From EB88 sp965199135 (GTDB taxonomy: Bacteria; Acidobacteriota; Terriglobia; Terriglobales; Acidobacteriaceae), in assembly GCA_965199135.1 (NCBI GenBank), contig OZ240685.1, positions 124,001-188,000 on the forward strand: 64,000 nucleotides of DNA. The letters are read 5' to 3'. Positions 50,245-58,398 of this stretch are shown here, one piece after another; position 1 is the stretch's first letter; the number at the start of each line of letters is the position of its first letter. Under the pieces are notes generated by a model. It did no database searches and was not told the DNA's origin. It saw only the letters and a list, made by a program, of their open reading frames with translations. The position numbers and the translations under genes are program-made.

Positions 50245-51181
50245 TGACGCGCCCTCCTACCGTGCGGACGAAGATCTCTTCGAGCGAAGGCTCCTGCACC
50301 TCCCAGTGGGTGACTGCCGCTCCACCAGCCAGGATCTGTCGCAACAACTGTTGCACATCGGCGCCCGGCTTCAGCCGCAGCTCGGCATGGTTCGTGAAGA
50401 CCTTCGACTCCGCGAGCGCCCCGCGGATCGCCGGCTCCTCGAGCAGCAGCCCCAACGGATGCTCCGTCGCGAGCAGTACCCGCTCCCGCGGGTAGCGGGC
50501 TTTCACCTCGCGCATGCTTCCCTCCAGCACGACGCGTCCTCCATGCACCAGCGCAATCGCGTCGCACAGCTTCTCGACCTGGTCCATCCGGTGCGTGGAG
50601 AAGAGCACAGCGCGCCCTTCGTTCTTGAGCTCGACCAGCGTCTCTTCGAGCAGGCGCGCATTTACCGGGTCGAGCCCCGAAAACGGTTCGTCCATGATGA
50701 TCAGCTCGGGCTCGTGCAGCAGTGTCGCAATGAACTGGATCTTCTGCTGCATGCCTTTCGAGAGTTCCTCTGTTTTCTTTGGCAGCGACTCCGCTATATC
50801 CAGTCGGTTTGCCCAGCGAAGTGTGCGGCTCTCCACATCGCGGCGCGAGAGCCCGTGCAGCTGCCCCATGAAGTGGAGTTGGTCGCGCACGACCATCTTG
50901 CGATAGAGGCCACGCTCCTCCGGGAGGTAGCCCACACGACGCAGGCTTGTTCGCGCGAAAGGCCTGCCGAAGAGCGAGACCGTGCCACTGTCCGGCAGAG
51001 TGATGCCCGTCATCATCCGGATCGACGACGTCTTGCCCGCGCCATTTGGCCCGAGCAGCCCGAACATGGTTCCGGGTGCGATGCTCAGCGAGAGTGCGTC
51101 CACAGCGACCTTGCTCCCAAAGCTCTTCCGGATCTCGTGTAACGCAACAAGAGGCGCGGCGGAGGCGGCAGGCAGTGTCAT
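50237..51181 (-). CDS. ABC transporter ATP-binding protein
   Basis: A 314-residue ATPase: Walker A GLLGPNGAGKTSSIRMMTG, Q-loop region YLPEERGLYRKM, signature LSKGMQQKIQF, Walker B LIIMDEPFSGLDP and H-loop FSTHRMDQVEKL. A C-terminal domain of about 90 residues is present, as in NatA-type proteins. With the overlapping permease it makes a complete ABC-2 exporter. A minus-strand TACACT box at 51214-51219 gives a leader of about 26 nt with AAGG before the ATG. Confidence 0.94.
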   Translation of the reverse strand: MTLPAASAAPLVALHEIRKSFGSKVAVDALSLSIAPGTMFGLLGPNGAGKTSSIRMMTGITLPDSGTVSLFGRPFARTSLRRVGYLPEERGLYRKMVVRDQLHFMGQLHGLSRRDVESRTLRWANRLDIAESLPKKTEELSKGMQQKIQFIATLLHEPELIIMDEPFSGLDPVNARLLEETLVELKNEGRAVLFSTHRMDQVEKLCDAIALVHGGRVVLEGSMREVKARYPRERVLLATEHPLGLLLEEPAIRGALAESKVFTNHAELRLKPGADVQQLLRQILAGGAAVTHWEVQEPSLEEIFVRTVGGRVNA

Positions 51182-51213
51182 CAGCGAGGACCTTGTACTC
51201 AGAAGTGGCGCTC

Positions 51214-51219
51214 AGTGTA
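51214..51219 (-). promoter_or_regulatory. -10 box (TACACT) of the ABC transporter operon
   Basis: Minus-strand TACACT, 32 nt before the ATG; here a normal leader is expected, unlike many neighbours. Confidence 0.4.
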
Positions 51220-51289
51220 GCAAGGGTTTTCCCTTCCACGCCAACAATCCACCGTCGTTGCCCGGCAGGGAAAGCACGCGGCGCTGCGG

Positions 51290-51295
51290 TACGAT
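51290..51295 (+). promoter_or_regulatory. -10-like box (TACGAT) of recG
   Basis: TACGAT ends 10 nt before the ATG at 51306; no Shine-Dalgarno site. Confidence 0.4.
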
Positions 51296-51305
51296 CGGAC
51301 TTGGA

Positions 51306-53636
51306 ATGCCTCTCTCCCTTGAAACCCAGGTGCAGTACGTCCGAGGGATCGGTCCGCGTATCGGCGAGTCGCTCAAGGCCAAGGGCATCGAGACCGTCGA
51401 AGACCTGCTCCACCGGCTCCCTTTTCGCTACGAAGACCGTCTCCACCCCGTGCTTTTCTCGGAGCTGAAACCGGGTGAAATGGCAAGCGTCATCGGGCAG
51501 GTCCGGGGCAGCTCGCTCCTGCAGACCCGGCGTATGCCGATCTTTGAGCTCGTCGTCGGGCAAAACCTGCAGACGCTCAAGTGCATGTGGTTCCACGGGG
51601 CGTACCTCAAGGACAAGTACCAGGCGGGACAGTGGGTCGTCGTCTACGGCAAGGTTGAGGCCTCCCGCAGCAGCAACGGCTACAAAATGATCCAGCCTCA
51701 GGTCGAGCTTCTCCCGGAGAAGGCGCACGGGGTTGAGGGCGATGATGGCGAGCTTCTCGAAGTGGGCCGGATCACACCAATCTATGAATCGCTCGGCGGC
51801 AATCGGCTGCACACCCGCTGGCTTCGGCGCGTCCTGCACACCGTCCTGACGGAGCTTGGCGATGCCGTCCCGGAGACGCTTCCGGTGCAATTGCTCGCGC
51901 GGCTGGGCCTGCCCGGACGCGCACGGGCGCTGCGCGAGGTTCACTTTCCACCAGCCGGCACCCCGATGACCATGCTTGCGGGCGCGCGAACCCCGGCACA
52001 GCAGCGGCTCATCTTTGAAGAGCTTTTTTTTCTGGAGCTCGGTCTCGAACTCAAGCGGCGGAAGGCGCGGGAACAAACGGGCATCCCCTTCGAGACCGGC
52101 GACACCGTCCGCAAGGCACTGCGCAACGTGCTCCCCTTCCACCCGACCGCAGCGCAAAAGCAGTCGCTGGCTGAGATCGCGGCAGATATGCGCAAACCTG
52201 CTCCCATGCGCCGGCTCCTGCAGGGCGACGTCGGTTCCGGCAAAACGATCGTCGCGGTGCAGGCGATGCTGATCGCGATAGAAAACGGCTACCAGGCGGC
52301 CCTGATGGCGCCAACGGAGATCCTCGCAACCCAGCACTACCTTGCCGCCCGCAAGCTGCTCGAGCGGGCAGGCGAGCAGAGCGGCCGCACCTACCGGCTG
52401 GTCCTGCTGACCGGCTCGCTCGACCCCGCGCAGAAGCGCTGGAACCGCCAGCGCATCGCCGATGGCACAGCTGAGCTCATCATCGGCACCCACGCCCTGA
52501 TCGAAGACAAGGTCGAGTTCGCGAAGCTCGGGCTCGTGGTCGTGGACGAGCAGCACCGCTTTGGCGTCCTGCAGCGCTTCCGCCTGATGAAGAAGCCGGG
52601 CGCTGCGGAGCCCGACCTCCTGGCGATGACGGCAACGCCGATCCCCCGGACGCTTGCGCTTACACTGTATGGCGATCTCGAGGTCAGCGTGCTCAACGAG
52701 CTGCCGCCGGGCCGCACACCGATCGTCACCCGGCAGGTGCCGGACGAGCGCGCCGAGGAGGTGTGGGAGTTCCTGCGGCGAGAGGCCTCGCGAGGCCACC
52801 AGGCCTACATCGTCTACCCCGTCATCGAAGGTCCGAAAGACGACCAGCCCGAGCTCGACTTTGCCGGAGATCCGGCCGAGACGACCGAGGCCTTGGTGAA
52901 GACCCCAGCCAAGGCAGCCAAGAAGACCCGCGCCCAGACAGCAACGCTCTTCTCCGGCCTGGCCGAGCCTGCCCCGAAAACCACCAGGAAGGCGGCTGCA
53001 GCGGGAAGCGAGAGCAAGAGCAATCTGAAGTCCGCGACCGAGATGTACGAGGAGCTGCGCCACGGCCCGCTGCATGGTCTACGGCTCGGTCTCCTGCACG
53101 GCCGGCTTCCCGCGGACGACAAGGAAGTGATCATGCGCCGGTTCGCGCGGGGCGAGATCGACGTGCTGGTGGCGACCACGGTCATCGAGGTCGGGGTCGA
53201 CGTTCCCAACGCAACGACCATGGTGATCGAGCATGCCGAGCGCTTTGGGCTGGCGCAGATGCACCAGTTGCGCGGCCGGGTCGGTCGCGGTTCAGCCAAG
53301 TCCTGCTGCATCCTGATGACCGGGGGCCGGGTCTCCGAGGCCTCGGGCGAACGGCTCGCCGCGATGGTGCGCACCCAGGACGGCTTTGAGCTCGCCGAGC
53401 TCGATCTCGAGCTGCGCGGCCCGGGTGAGTTCTTCGGCACCCGCCAGTCCGGCCTTCCGGACTTCCGCGTCGCAAGCCTCGTCCGTGACCGCTCGCTGCT
53501 CGATCAGGCCAAGGCCGAGGCCCAGCGCTTCGCAGGCGAGCCCGACGCCGAGGCCACACAGGAAGAGAAAGCCGCCGTATGGTCCTCGCTTCGCGAGGCC
53601 TGGCAGCGCCGCTACGGCCTCGTCAACGCGGGCTAG
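51306..53636 (+). CDS. recG: ATP-dependent DNA helicase RecG with a lineage-type insertion
   Basis: A 776-residue helicase that remodels stalled replication forks and recombination junctions. The wedge domain (about 1-180) begins VQYVRGIGPRIGESLKAKGI. Helicase motifs: LLQGDVGSGKTIVA (I), MAPTEILATQHY (Ia), VVVDEQHRFGV (II), AMTATPIPRTLALT (III), TTVIEVGVDVPNAT (V), and QLRGRVGRG (VI). After YIVYPVIE an extra 65 or so residues (about 515-580), Ala/Lys/Thr-rich and disordered-looking, precede YEELRHGPLHGLRLGLLHGRL. Its stop overlaps that of the convergent hypothetical gene. Confidence 0.97.
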   Translation: MPLSLETQVQYVRGIGPRIGESLKAKGIETVEDLLHRLPFRYEDRLHPVLFSELKPGEMASVIGQVRGSSLLQTRRMPIFELVVGQNLQTLKCMWFHGAYLKDKYQAGQWVVVYGKVEASRSSNGYKMIQPQVELLPEKAHGVEGDDGELLEVGRITPIYESLGGNRLHTRWLRRVLHTVLTELGDAVPETLPVQLLARLGLPGRARALREVHFPPAGTPMTMLAGARTPAQQRLIFEELFFLELGLELKRRKAREQTGIPFETGDTVRKALRNVLPFHPTAAQKQSLAEIAADMRKPAPMRRLLQGDVGSGKTIVAVQAMLIAIENGYQAALMAPTEILATQHYLAARKLLERAGEQSGRTYRLVLLTGSLDPAQKRWNRQRIADGTAELIIGTHALIEDKVEFAKLGLVVVDEQHRFGVLQRFRLMKKPGAAEPDLLAMTATPIPRTLALTLYGDLEVSVLNELPPGRTPIVTRQVPDERAEEVWEFLRREASRGHQAYIVYPVIEGPKDDQPELDFAGDPAETTEALVKTPAKAAKKTRAQTATLFSGLAEPAPKTTRKAAAAGSESKSNLKSATEMYEELRHGPLHGLRLGLLHGRLPADDKEVIMRRFARGEIDVLVATTVIEVGVDVPNATTMVIEHAERFGLAQMHQLRGRVGRGSAKSCCILMTGGRVSEASGERLAAMVRTQDGFELAELDLELRGPGEFFGTRQSGLPDFRVASLVRDRSLLDQAKAEAQRFAGEPDAEATQEEKAAVWSSLREAWQRRYGLVNAG

Positions 53637-54073
53637 CCTGCTACCCCCATCAACCGCAACTTCCCCAGGAACTTTGCAGCGGCGCTTCCGGCATAAGCCG
53701 TCAGCTGGATGCGCGCATAGCTGTCCGCCTCCCCAGGCGGAAGCGCGTGGCTGCAGTGGCACAGCTCGGCGAGCTGGCGATGGGTATTCAGGTCCAGCTC
53801 CAGGCCGGCTGCCAGCAACGCTCCATAGACCTCCATCGAACGCCGTCGTTGGAACATGAACTCAAGGTCTGCGCAGCTTTCGCTCACCCGGCTGCCCCCG
53901 CGTATCGTGCCGCCAAGCGCGACCACTTCGGCACCAAGCAGTTGCAGTGCTGCACCGGGAGCCGTTGGCGCTGTGGCACTCAAGACCAGGCTGCGTTCGA
54001 CTTCATGCCAGCGACGCGGCGTGCCGGGAACAACGGGAGAGACAGAATGGGAGAGAACGGAATCAGTCGCCAT
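53633..54073 (-). CDS. Hypothetical protein, 146 residues
   Basis: Start at MATDSVLSH (54073); an ATG ten codons upstream is also open. The middle, ALQLLGAEVVALGGTIRGGSRVSESCADLEFMFQRRRSMEVYGALLAAGLELD, is protein-like, with no membrane segment or signal. CHCSHALPPGEADSYARIQLTAY suggests a compact C-terminal part. I do not recognise the family. Its stop overlaps the recG stop by 3 nt, as at other tightly packed convergent pairs here. Confidence 0.55.
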   Translation of the reverse strand: MATDSVLSHSVSPVVPGTPRRWHEVERSLVLSATAPTAPGAALQLLGAEVVALGGTIRGGSRVSESCADLEFMFQRRRSMEVYGALLAAGLELDLNTHRQLAELCHCSHALPPGEADSYARIQLTAYAGSAAAKFLGKLRLMGVAG

Positions 54074-54193
54074 GCCCGCTTTATCGGTCTGCGGAGGCAA
54101 CACAGCAGACCGACCGCCTTCACTAAGCGTTGTTTGCTTCCAAATCGGACAGCCGGGTCACTATCGTGCGTTTTCGGGAACGGCCGCTCACGG

Positions 54194-54199
54194 TAGCAT
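54194..54199 (+). promoter_or_regulatory. -10-like box (TAGCAT) of acpS
   Basis: TAGCAT ends 8 nt before GTG 54208; supports a GTG start for acpS with almost no leader. Confidence 0.35.
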
Positions 54200-54207
54200 G
54201 GGCTCCA

Positions 54208-54597
54208 GTGGTGACTGGCCTCGGAATCGATCTCGCTGAAGTGGCACGGATCCAGGCGTCGCTGGACCGTTACGGCTCACGCTTTCTCGGCCGCGTCTAC
54301 TCACCCCGGGAGCAGGGCTACTGCATGAGCCGCCGGAACCCCGCGCAACACCTCGCCGCTCGCTTCGCCGCCAAGGAGGCCGCAGCCAAGGCCCTTGGCA
54401 CCGGCATCAGCCGAGGAGTGGGGTGGCATGACTTTGAAGTGACCCGGGAACCTGGCGAGCCGCCCGGTCTGCTGCTCTCCGGACGCGCCGAAAGCCTGGC
54501 CGCAGACAGGGGAGTGCTTCGGATTTCGCTCTCCCTGTCCCACACAGACGTCCATGCAACGGCGATCGTGATTTTTGAGGGAGACACGCCGCCCTAG
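54208..54597 (+). CDS. acpS: Holo-[acyl-carrier-protein] synthase
   Basis: A 129-residue phosphopantetheinyl transferase that activates ACP with CoA. GLGIDLAEVARIQASLDRYGSRFLGRVYSPREQGYC holds the magnesium-binding Asp, and HLAARFAAKEAAAKALGTGI the second motif with the conserved Glu. VRISLSLSHT-like SLSLSHTDVHATAIVIFE closes the domain. Two adjacent GTG codons (54208 and 54211) can start it. No ACP gene is near. Confidence 0.94.
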   Translation: MVTGLGIDLAEVARIQASLDRYGSRFLGRVYSPREQGYCMSRRNPAQHLAARFAAKEAAAKALGTGISRGVGWHDFEVTREPGEPPGLLLSGRAESLAADRGVLRISLSLSHTDVHATAIVIFEGDTPP

Positions 54598-54784
54598 CCG
54601 CTGTTGATGAACCTGCAACAAAACAAGGTCCCGCAACATCCAAGTGGGGACTGCAGCAGGGGCTCCTCCATGATTCAAAGGGAGTTCGGGCCGCAAAGAG
54701 TAGGTCTCACCGCAACAAGGCCACCCGGCGGCCCCCAGACGTCCGGCAACGCCACGAGCGCGCAAGAGGGTAACGAGGGAGTCT

Positions 54785-55861
54785 GTGCCGAGTCAGCAGG
54801 AAGTACATTGGTCGCAACTGAAGGTGGGTGTGCTGGTTTTTGCCGCGCTCGTGGCACTCACAGCGCTGGTCTTTCTGATGTCCGGAAGCACAGGCGGCAT
54901 CTTCTCGAAGAAACTCACGGTCCGGTCCTATTTCGAGGACTCCGCGGGCCTCAAGGTTGGCGGTCCGGTCAACCTCGAAGGCGTCACGATCGGCTCGGTT
55001 AAGGCGATCCAGATCGCGCCGGAGCGCAAGCTGACCCCGGTTGAAGTGATCATGAAGATCTCGGGCAAATACGCTGCGAACGTCCGTCAGGACTCCCAGG
55101 CGAGCCTCGAGACCATCGGCGTGCTCGGCGACACGGTCGTGAACATCAACAGCAAGGCCGCGCAGAAGCCTCCGATCGCCAACAATGGCGAGCTGCCGAC
55201 CAATGAGAGTCCGTCACTCAGCGACGTCATCAAGTCCAGCCAGGGCACCATCGAACAGGTCAACACCATCCTGGCGAAGGTCGATAACCTGGTCGATTCG
55301 CTGAACACCGGCCGTGGCTCTATCGGCCAGCTGATCAACAACCCGGATCTGTACAACAAGGCTGTGTCGACTGTGAACCAGCTGCAGGGCCTGGTCACCC
55401 AGATCTCCAGCGGCAAGGGCTCCATCGGCAAGCTCATCACCGATGACACGCTTTACACCCGGGCGAATGACGCGATCTCGCACCTGGATTCGGTCACCGC
55501 GGAGATTGACTCCGGCCAGGGCTCGATTGGCAAGCTCATCAAGGACCCGACGCTCTACAACAACCTTCAGCAGTCCACTGCCAACCTGAACCAACTGCTT
55601 GCCGATGTGAATGCCGGGAAGGGTGGCCTTGGCCTGATCGCCAAGGACCCACAGTTTGCGAGCAAGCTGAACGACACCGTTACCCGCCTGGACTCGATCC
55701 TCTCGCGCGCCGATAACGGCGAAGGAACGCTGGGCCAGCTTGTACGCAATCCCTCGCTGTACAACCACGCAGATGACATGCTCGGCAATGCCAACCACCT
55801 CGTAACCGCCATTCGCGAGAACCCGAAGCAATACCTGACGTTCCACGTCAAGATCTTCTAG
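54785..55861 (+). CDS. MCE/MlaD-domain lipid transport protein with five repeats
   Basis: A 358-residue protein: short cytoplasmic N-terminus, one membrane helix (VGVLVFAALVALTALVFLM), an MCE domain (KLTVRSYFEDSAGLKVGGPVNLEGVTIGSVKAI; LETIGVLGDTVVNI), then five imperfect repeats of 33-35 residues starting near 176, 209, 242, 277 and 311, each with a GxGSIGxLI-type turn and a LYN-type helix end. MCE proteins form rings that pass lipid between membranes. Usual partners MlaE and MlaF are not adjacent. GTG 54785 follows GAGGGAG. Confidence 0.9.
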   Translation: MPSQQEVHWSQLKVGVLVFAALVALTALVFLMSGSTGGIFSKKLTVRSYFEDSAGLKVGGPVNLEGVTIGSVKAIQIAPERKLTPVEVIMKISGKYAANVRQDSQASLETIGVLGDTVVNINSKAAQKPPIANNGELPTNESPSLSDVIKSSQGTIEQVNTILAKVDNLVDSLNTGRGSIGQLINNPDLYNKAVSTVNQLQGLVTQISSGKGSIGKLITDDTLYTRANDAISHLDSVTAEIDSGQGSIGKLIKDPTLYNNLQQSTANLNQLLADVNAGKGGLGLIAKDPQFASKLNDTVTRLDSILSRADNGEGTLGQLVRNPSLYNHADDMLGNANHLVTAIRENPKQYLTFHVKIF

Positions 55862-56002
55862 GCGAGATCGTTCACCTGGCCGGGCAATGTGTCGTTGTGC
55901 TCCTAGACGACTCGCGTGTTGGATGGATGCCCATCGGAACAGCGCCTGGTGCCAGCAGCAGGTGCGGCAAGCAAAGCCCTTGGGTCCCGGAACCGATTAA
56001 TG

Positions 56003-56035
56003 GTAGGTTCATTTCGAGAATCGGAGTGAACCTAC
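56003..56035 (+). promoter_or_regulatory. Perfect 9-bp inverted repeat directly before the first M13 gene
   Basis: GTAGGTTCA (56003-56011) and TGAACCTAC (56027-56035) are separated by 15 nt that hold the GGAG ribosome-binding site (56023-56026); the ATG is at 56038. It may be an operator or an mRNA hairpin that presents the binding site in its loop. Confidence 0.55.
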
Positions 56036-56037
56036 GC

Positions 56038-58110
56038 ATGTTTCTGCGCTCTTCCCTGCTCGCCAGCATTCCTTTGAGTCTCCTGCTCGCCTCGGCCGCG
56101 CCTGCCCAGCAGTTCGCCCCCGACACCCGGAAGGATGCTGCCCCCGCGCCGCCCAGGGCGATGCGCACCTTCGACGTCTCCTCGATCGACAAAACAGCAG
56201 ACCCGTGTACGAACTTCTACCAGTACACCTGCGGCAACTGGAAAAAGCACAACCCGATTCCGCCGGACCAGGCGGATTGGGTCTCCTTCTCGATCCTCGA
56301 TGAGCGTAACCAGTACCTGCTCTACAAAGAGCTCGAAACCGCGGCCGAAGACCCGAAGACCCCGCTTCAAAAGCAGTACGGCACCTACTTTGCCGCTTGC
56401 ATGGACACGGCCGCGATCGATGCCAGGGGTGCTCGCCCGATCGAGCCATCGCTCCAGGCGATCGCGGCACTCTCCGGCAAGCAGGGCATCGCCGGCCTGC
56501 TCGGCAACACCCGGTATGACGTCGGCGGCTTCGTCGACTTCGAGCCGGAACCTGACCAGAAAGACGCCTCGCACTACATCGCGATGGTCTCGCAGGGCGG
56601 CCTGTCACTGCCTGACCGCGACTACTATCTCAGCCAGGACGCCCATATGGTGGAGATCCGGGCGAAGTACCACGACTACATCGTGACCCTGATGAAGCTC
56701 GCCGGCGACACCCCAGAGCAGGCAGCCCGGGTCGCCGACGACGTGATGCGGATTGAGATCGCGCTCGCCAGGGCGAGCCTCCCTCGCGAGGAGATGCGTA
56801 ATCCCGACAACGTCTACCACCCGGTTCCGGTCCCGGAGCTCGTTGCGATGACCCCGGACTTCCAGTGGACCGCCCTGTTCCAGGAGTCGGGCGCACCGCC
56901 GTTCCAGCGAGTCAATGTCGCCGAGCCCAGCTTCTTCAAGGCCATGGACAGCCTCGTCGCATCCGAGCCGCTGCCGGCGCTCCAGAACTACCTGCGCTTC
57001 CAGACGGTCAATGGCTCCGCCCAGCGGCTCTCCCAACCTTTCGATGAAGCGCACTTCCAGTTCTTTGGCAAAGTGCTGAGTGGGCAGGATGAAGAAGAGG
57101 CCCGCTGGAAGCGCTGCACCGCGAGCACGGACGGCGCGCTCGGCGAGGCGGTCGGCCAGGACTGGGTGCGTGAGAACTTTCCACCCGCAGCCAAGCAGAA
57201 CATGGAGATGCTCGTCGCGAACCTGAAGGACGCGCTGCACGACGACATCGCCGGGCTGCCCTGGATGTCAGACGCGACGAAACGGGAGGCCGAGCTGAAG
57301 CTGAGCGAGTTCCGGCAGAAGATCGGCTACCCCGACAAGTGGCGCGACTACGCTGCCGTCACGGTCCAGAAGGACGACTGGTTCGGCGACTCGCACCGGG
57401 CGGGCATCTTCAACAACGATTTCTATCTCCACCACATCGGCAAGCCCGTGGACGAGAGTGAGTGGGGCATGACACCACCCACCGTCAACGCCTACTACAA
57501 CGGCTCCATGAACGACATCAACTTCCCTGCTGGCATCCTGCAGCCACCCTTTTATGACTTCTCGAAGGATCCGGCGGTGAACTACGGCGGCATCGGCGCC
57601 GTGATCGGTCACGAGATGACCCACGGCTTCGATGACGAGGGATCGCGCTTTGATGGGAAGGGAAACAAGCGCGACTGGTTCACCGCGGAGGACAGGCAGA
57701 AGTTCACCGAGCACACAGACTGTGAGGTCAAGGAGTACAGCAGCTTCTCGCCGGTTGCCGGTGAGCACCTGAACGGCAAGCTGACGCTCGGCGAAAACAC
57801 TGCTGATAATGGCGGGATCCGCATCGCCTACCAGGCGCTGCAAAAGGTGCTCGCGAGCGAGCCCGCCCGCGAGCGCACCCAGAAGATCGACGGCTACACC
57901 CCGGATCAGCGCTTCTTTATCGCCTTCGGTCAGATCTGGTGCGAGAACGCGCGACCGGATTACGCCCGGCAGGCCGTCAAGGTGGACCCGCACTCGCCTG
58001 GTGAGTTCCGGACCAACGGCGTGGTGCAGAACTTCACGGCGTTCGGACAGGCCTTCGGCTGCCACACCGGTCAGCCCATGATGCCCGCGACCACCTGCCA
58101 CGTCTGGTAA
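56038..58110 (+). CDS. Secreted M13-family metallopeptidase (neprilysin-like), copy 1
   Basis: A 690-residue protein with a signal peptide. The N-terminal domain starts DKTADPCTNFYQYTCGNWKKHNPIP, diagnostic of M13. The zinc site is HEMTH (525-529) in VIGHEMTHGFDDEGSRFDGKG, with the third ligand in LTLGENTADNGGIRIAY; NAYY (substrate-binding) is at VNAYYNGS. The C-terminus ends CHVW, usual for the family. It cuts oligopeptides in the periplasm or outside. ATG 56038 is chosen by the signal peptide; the frame is open 47 codons upstream. The next gene is a close paralogue. Confidence 0.95.
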   Translation: MFLRSSLLASIPLSLLLASAAPAQQFAPDTRKDAAPAPPRAMRTFDVSSIDKTADPCTNFYQYTCGNWKKHNPIPPDQADWVSFSILDERNQYLLYKELETAAEDPKTPLQKQYGTYFAACMDTAAIDARGARPIEPSLQAIAALSGKQGIAGLLGNTRYDVGGFVDFEPEPDQKDASHYIAMVSQGGLSLPDRDYYLSQDAHMVEIRAKYHDYIVTLMKLAGDTPEQAARVADDVMRIEIALARASLPREEMRNPDNVYHPVPVPELVAMTPDFQWTALFQESGAPPFQRVNVAEPSFFKAMDSLVASEPLPALQNYLRFQTVNGSAQRLSQPFDEAHFQFFGKVLSGQDEEEARWKRCTASTDGALGEAVGQDWVRENFPPAAKQNMEMLVANLKDALHDDIAGLPWMSDATKREAELKLSEFRQKIGYPDKWRDYAAVTVQKDDWFGDSHRAGIFNNDFYLHHIGKPVDESEWGMTPPTVNAYYNGSMNDINFPAGILQPPFYDFSKDPAVNYGGIGAVIGHEMTHGFDDEGSRFDGKGNKRDWFTAEDRQKFTEHTDCEVKEYSSFSPVAGEHLNGKLTLGENTADNGGIRIAYQALQKVLASEPARERTQKIDGYTPDQRFFIAFGQIWCENARPDYARQAVKVDPHSPGEFRTNGVVQNFTAFGQAFGCHTGQPMMPATTCHVW

Positions 58111-58210
58111 GCCCAGGGTGGTCGTCGCGACGATGGAGGGCGCGCCTGCCATCCTGAACACAGCTCAGGATTCCCGGGCGCCCTGAGCTGAGCGGGGCGG
58201 GGGGCGAGCC

Positions 58211-58233
58211 GCAAATCCTTCGCTGCGCTTAGG
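58211..58233. repeat. Dispersed intergenic repeat (AATCCTTCGCTGCGC)
   Basis: GCAAATCCTTCGCTGCGC is identical to the copy at 48918. It lies in the 288-bp gap between the two M13 genes, with a second CTCGCTGCGC at 58243-58252. Confidence 0.65.
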
Positions 58234-58383
58234 AGGACCTGTCTCGCTGCGCGGAGGCTGACCCTGTCTCTTCTGCAGCTACAGGAACCCTCTGTCGCGC
58301 TGTTGAGAGATCACCTCGCAAGAGGTTGCGCTGCGAAAAGCGGAAGCGCGCATGGTACCGTGGTTGGCAAGTATCCCGGGCTG

Positions 58384-58389
58384 TATACC
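58384..58389 (+). promoter_or_regulatory. -10 box (TATACC) of the second M13 gene
   Basis: TATACC ends 9 nt before ATG 58399. AGGAG (58391-58395) follows only 3 nt before the ATG and would partly precede the expected transcription start. Confidence 0.4.
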
Positions 58390-58398
58390 AAGGAGTCT

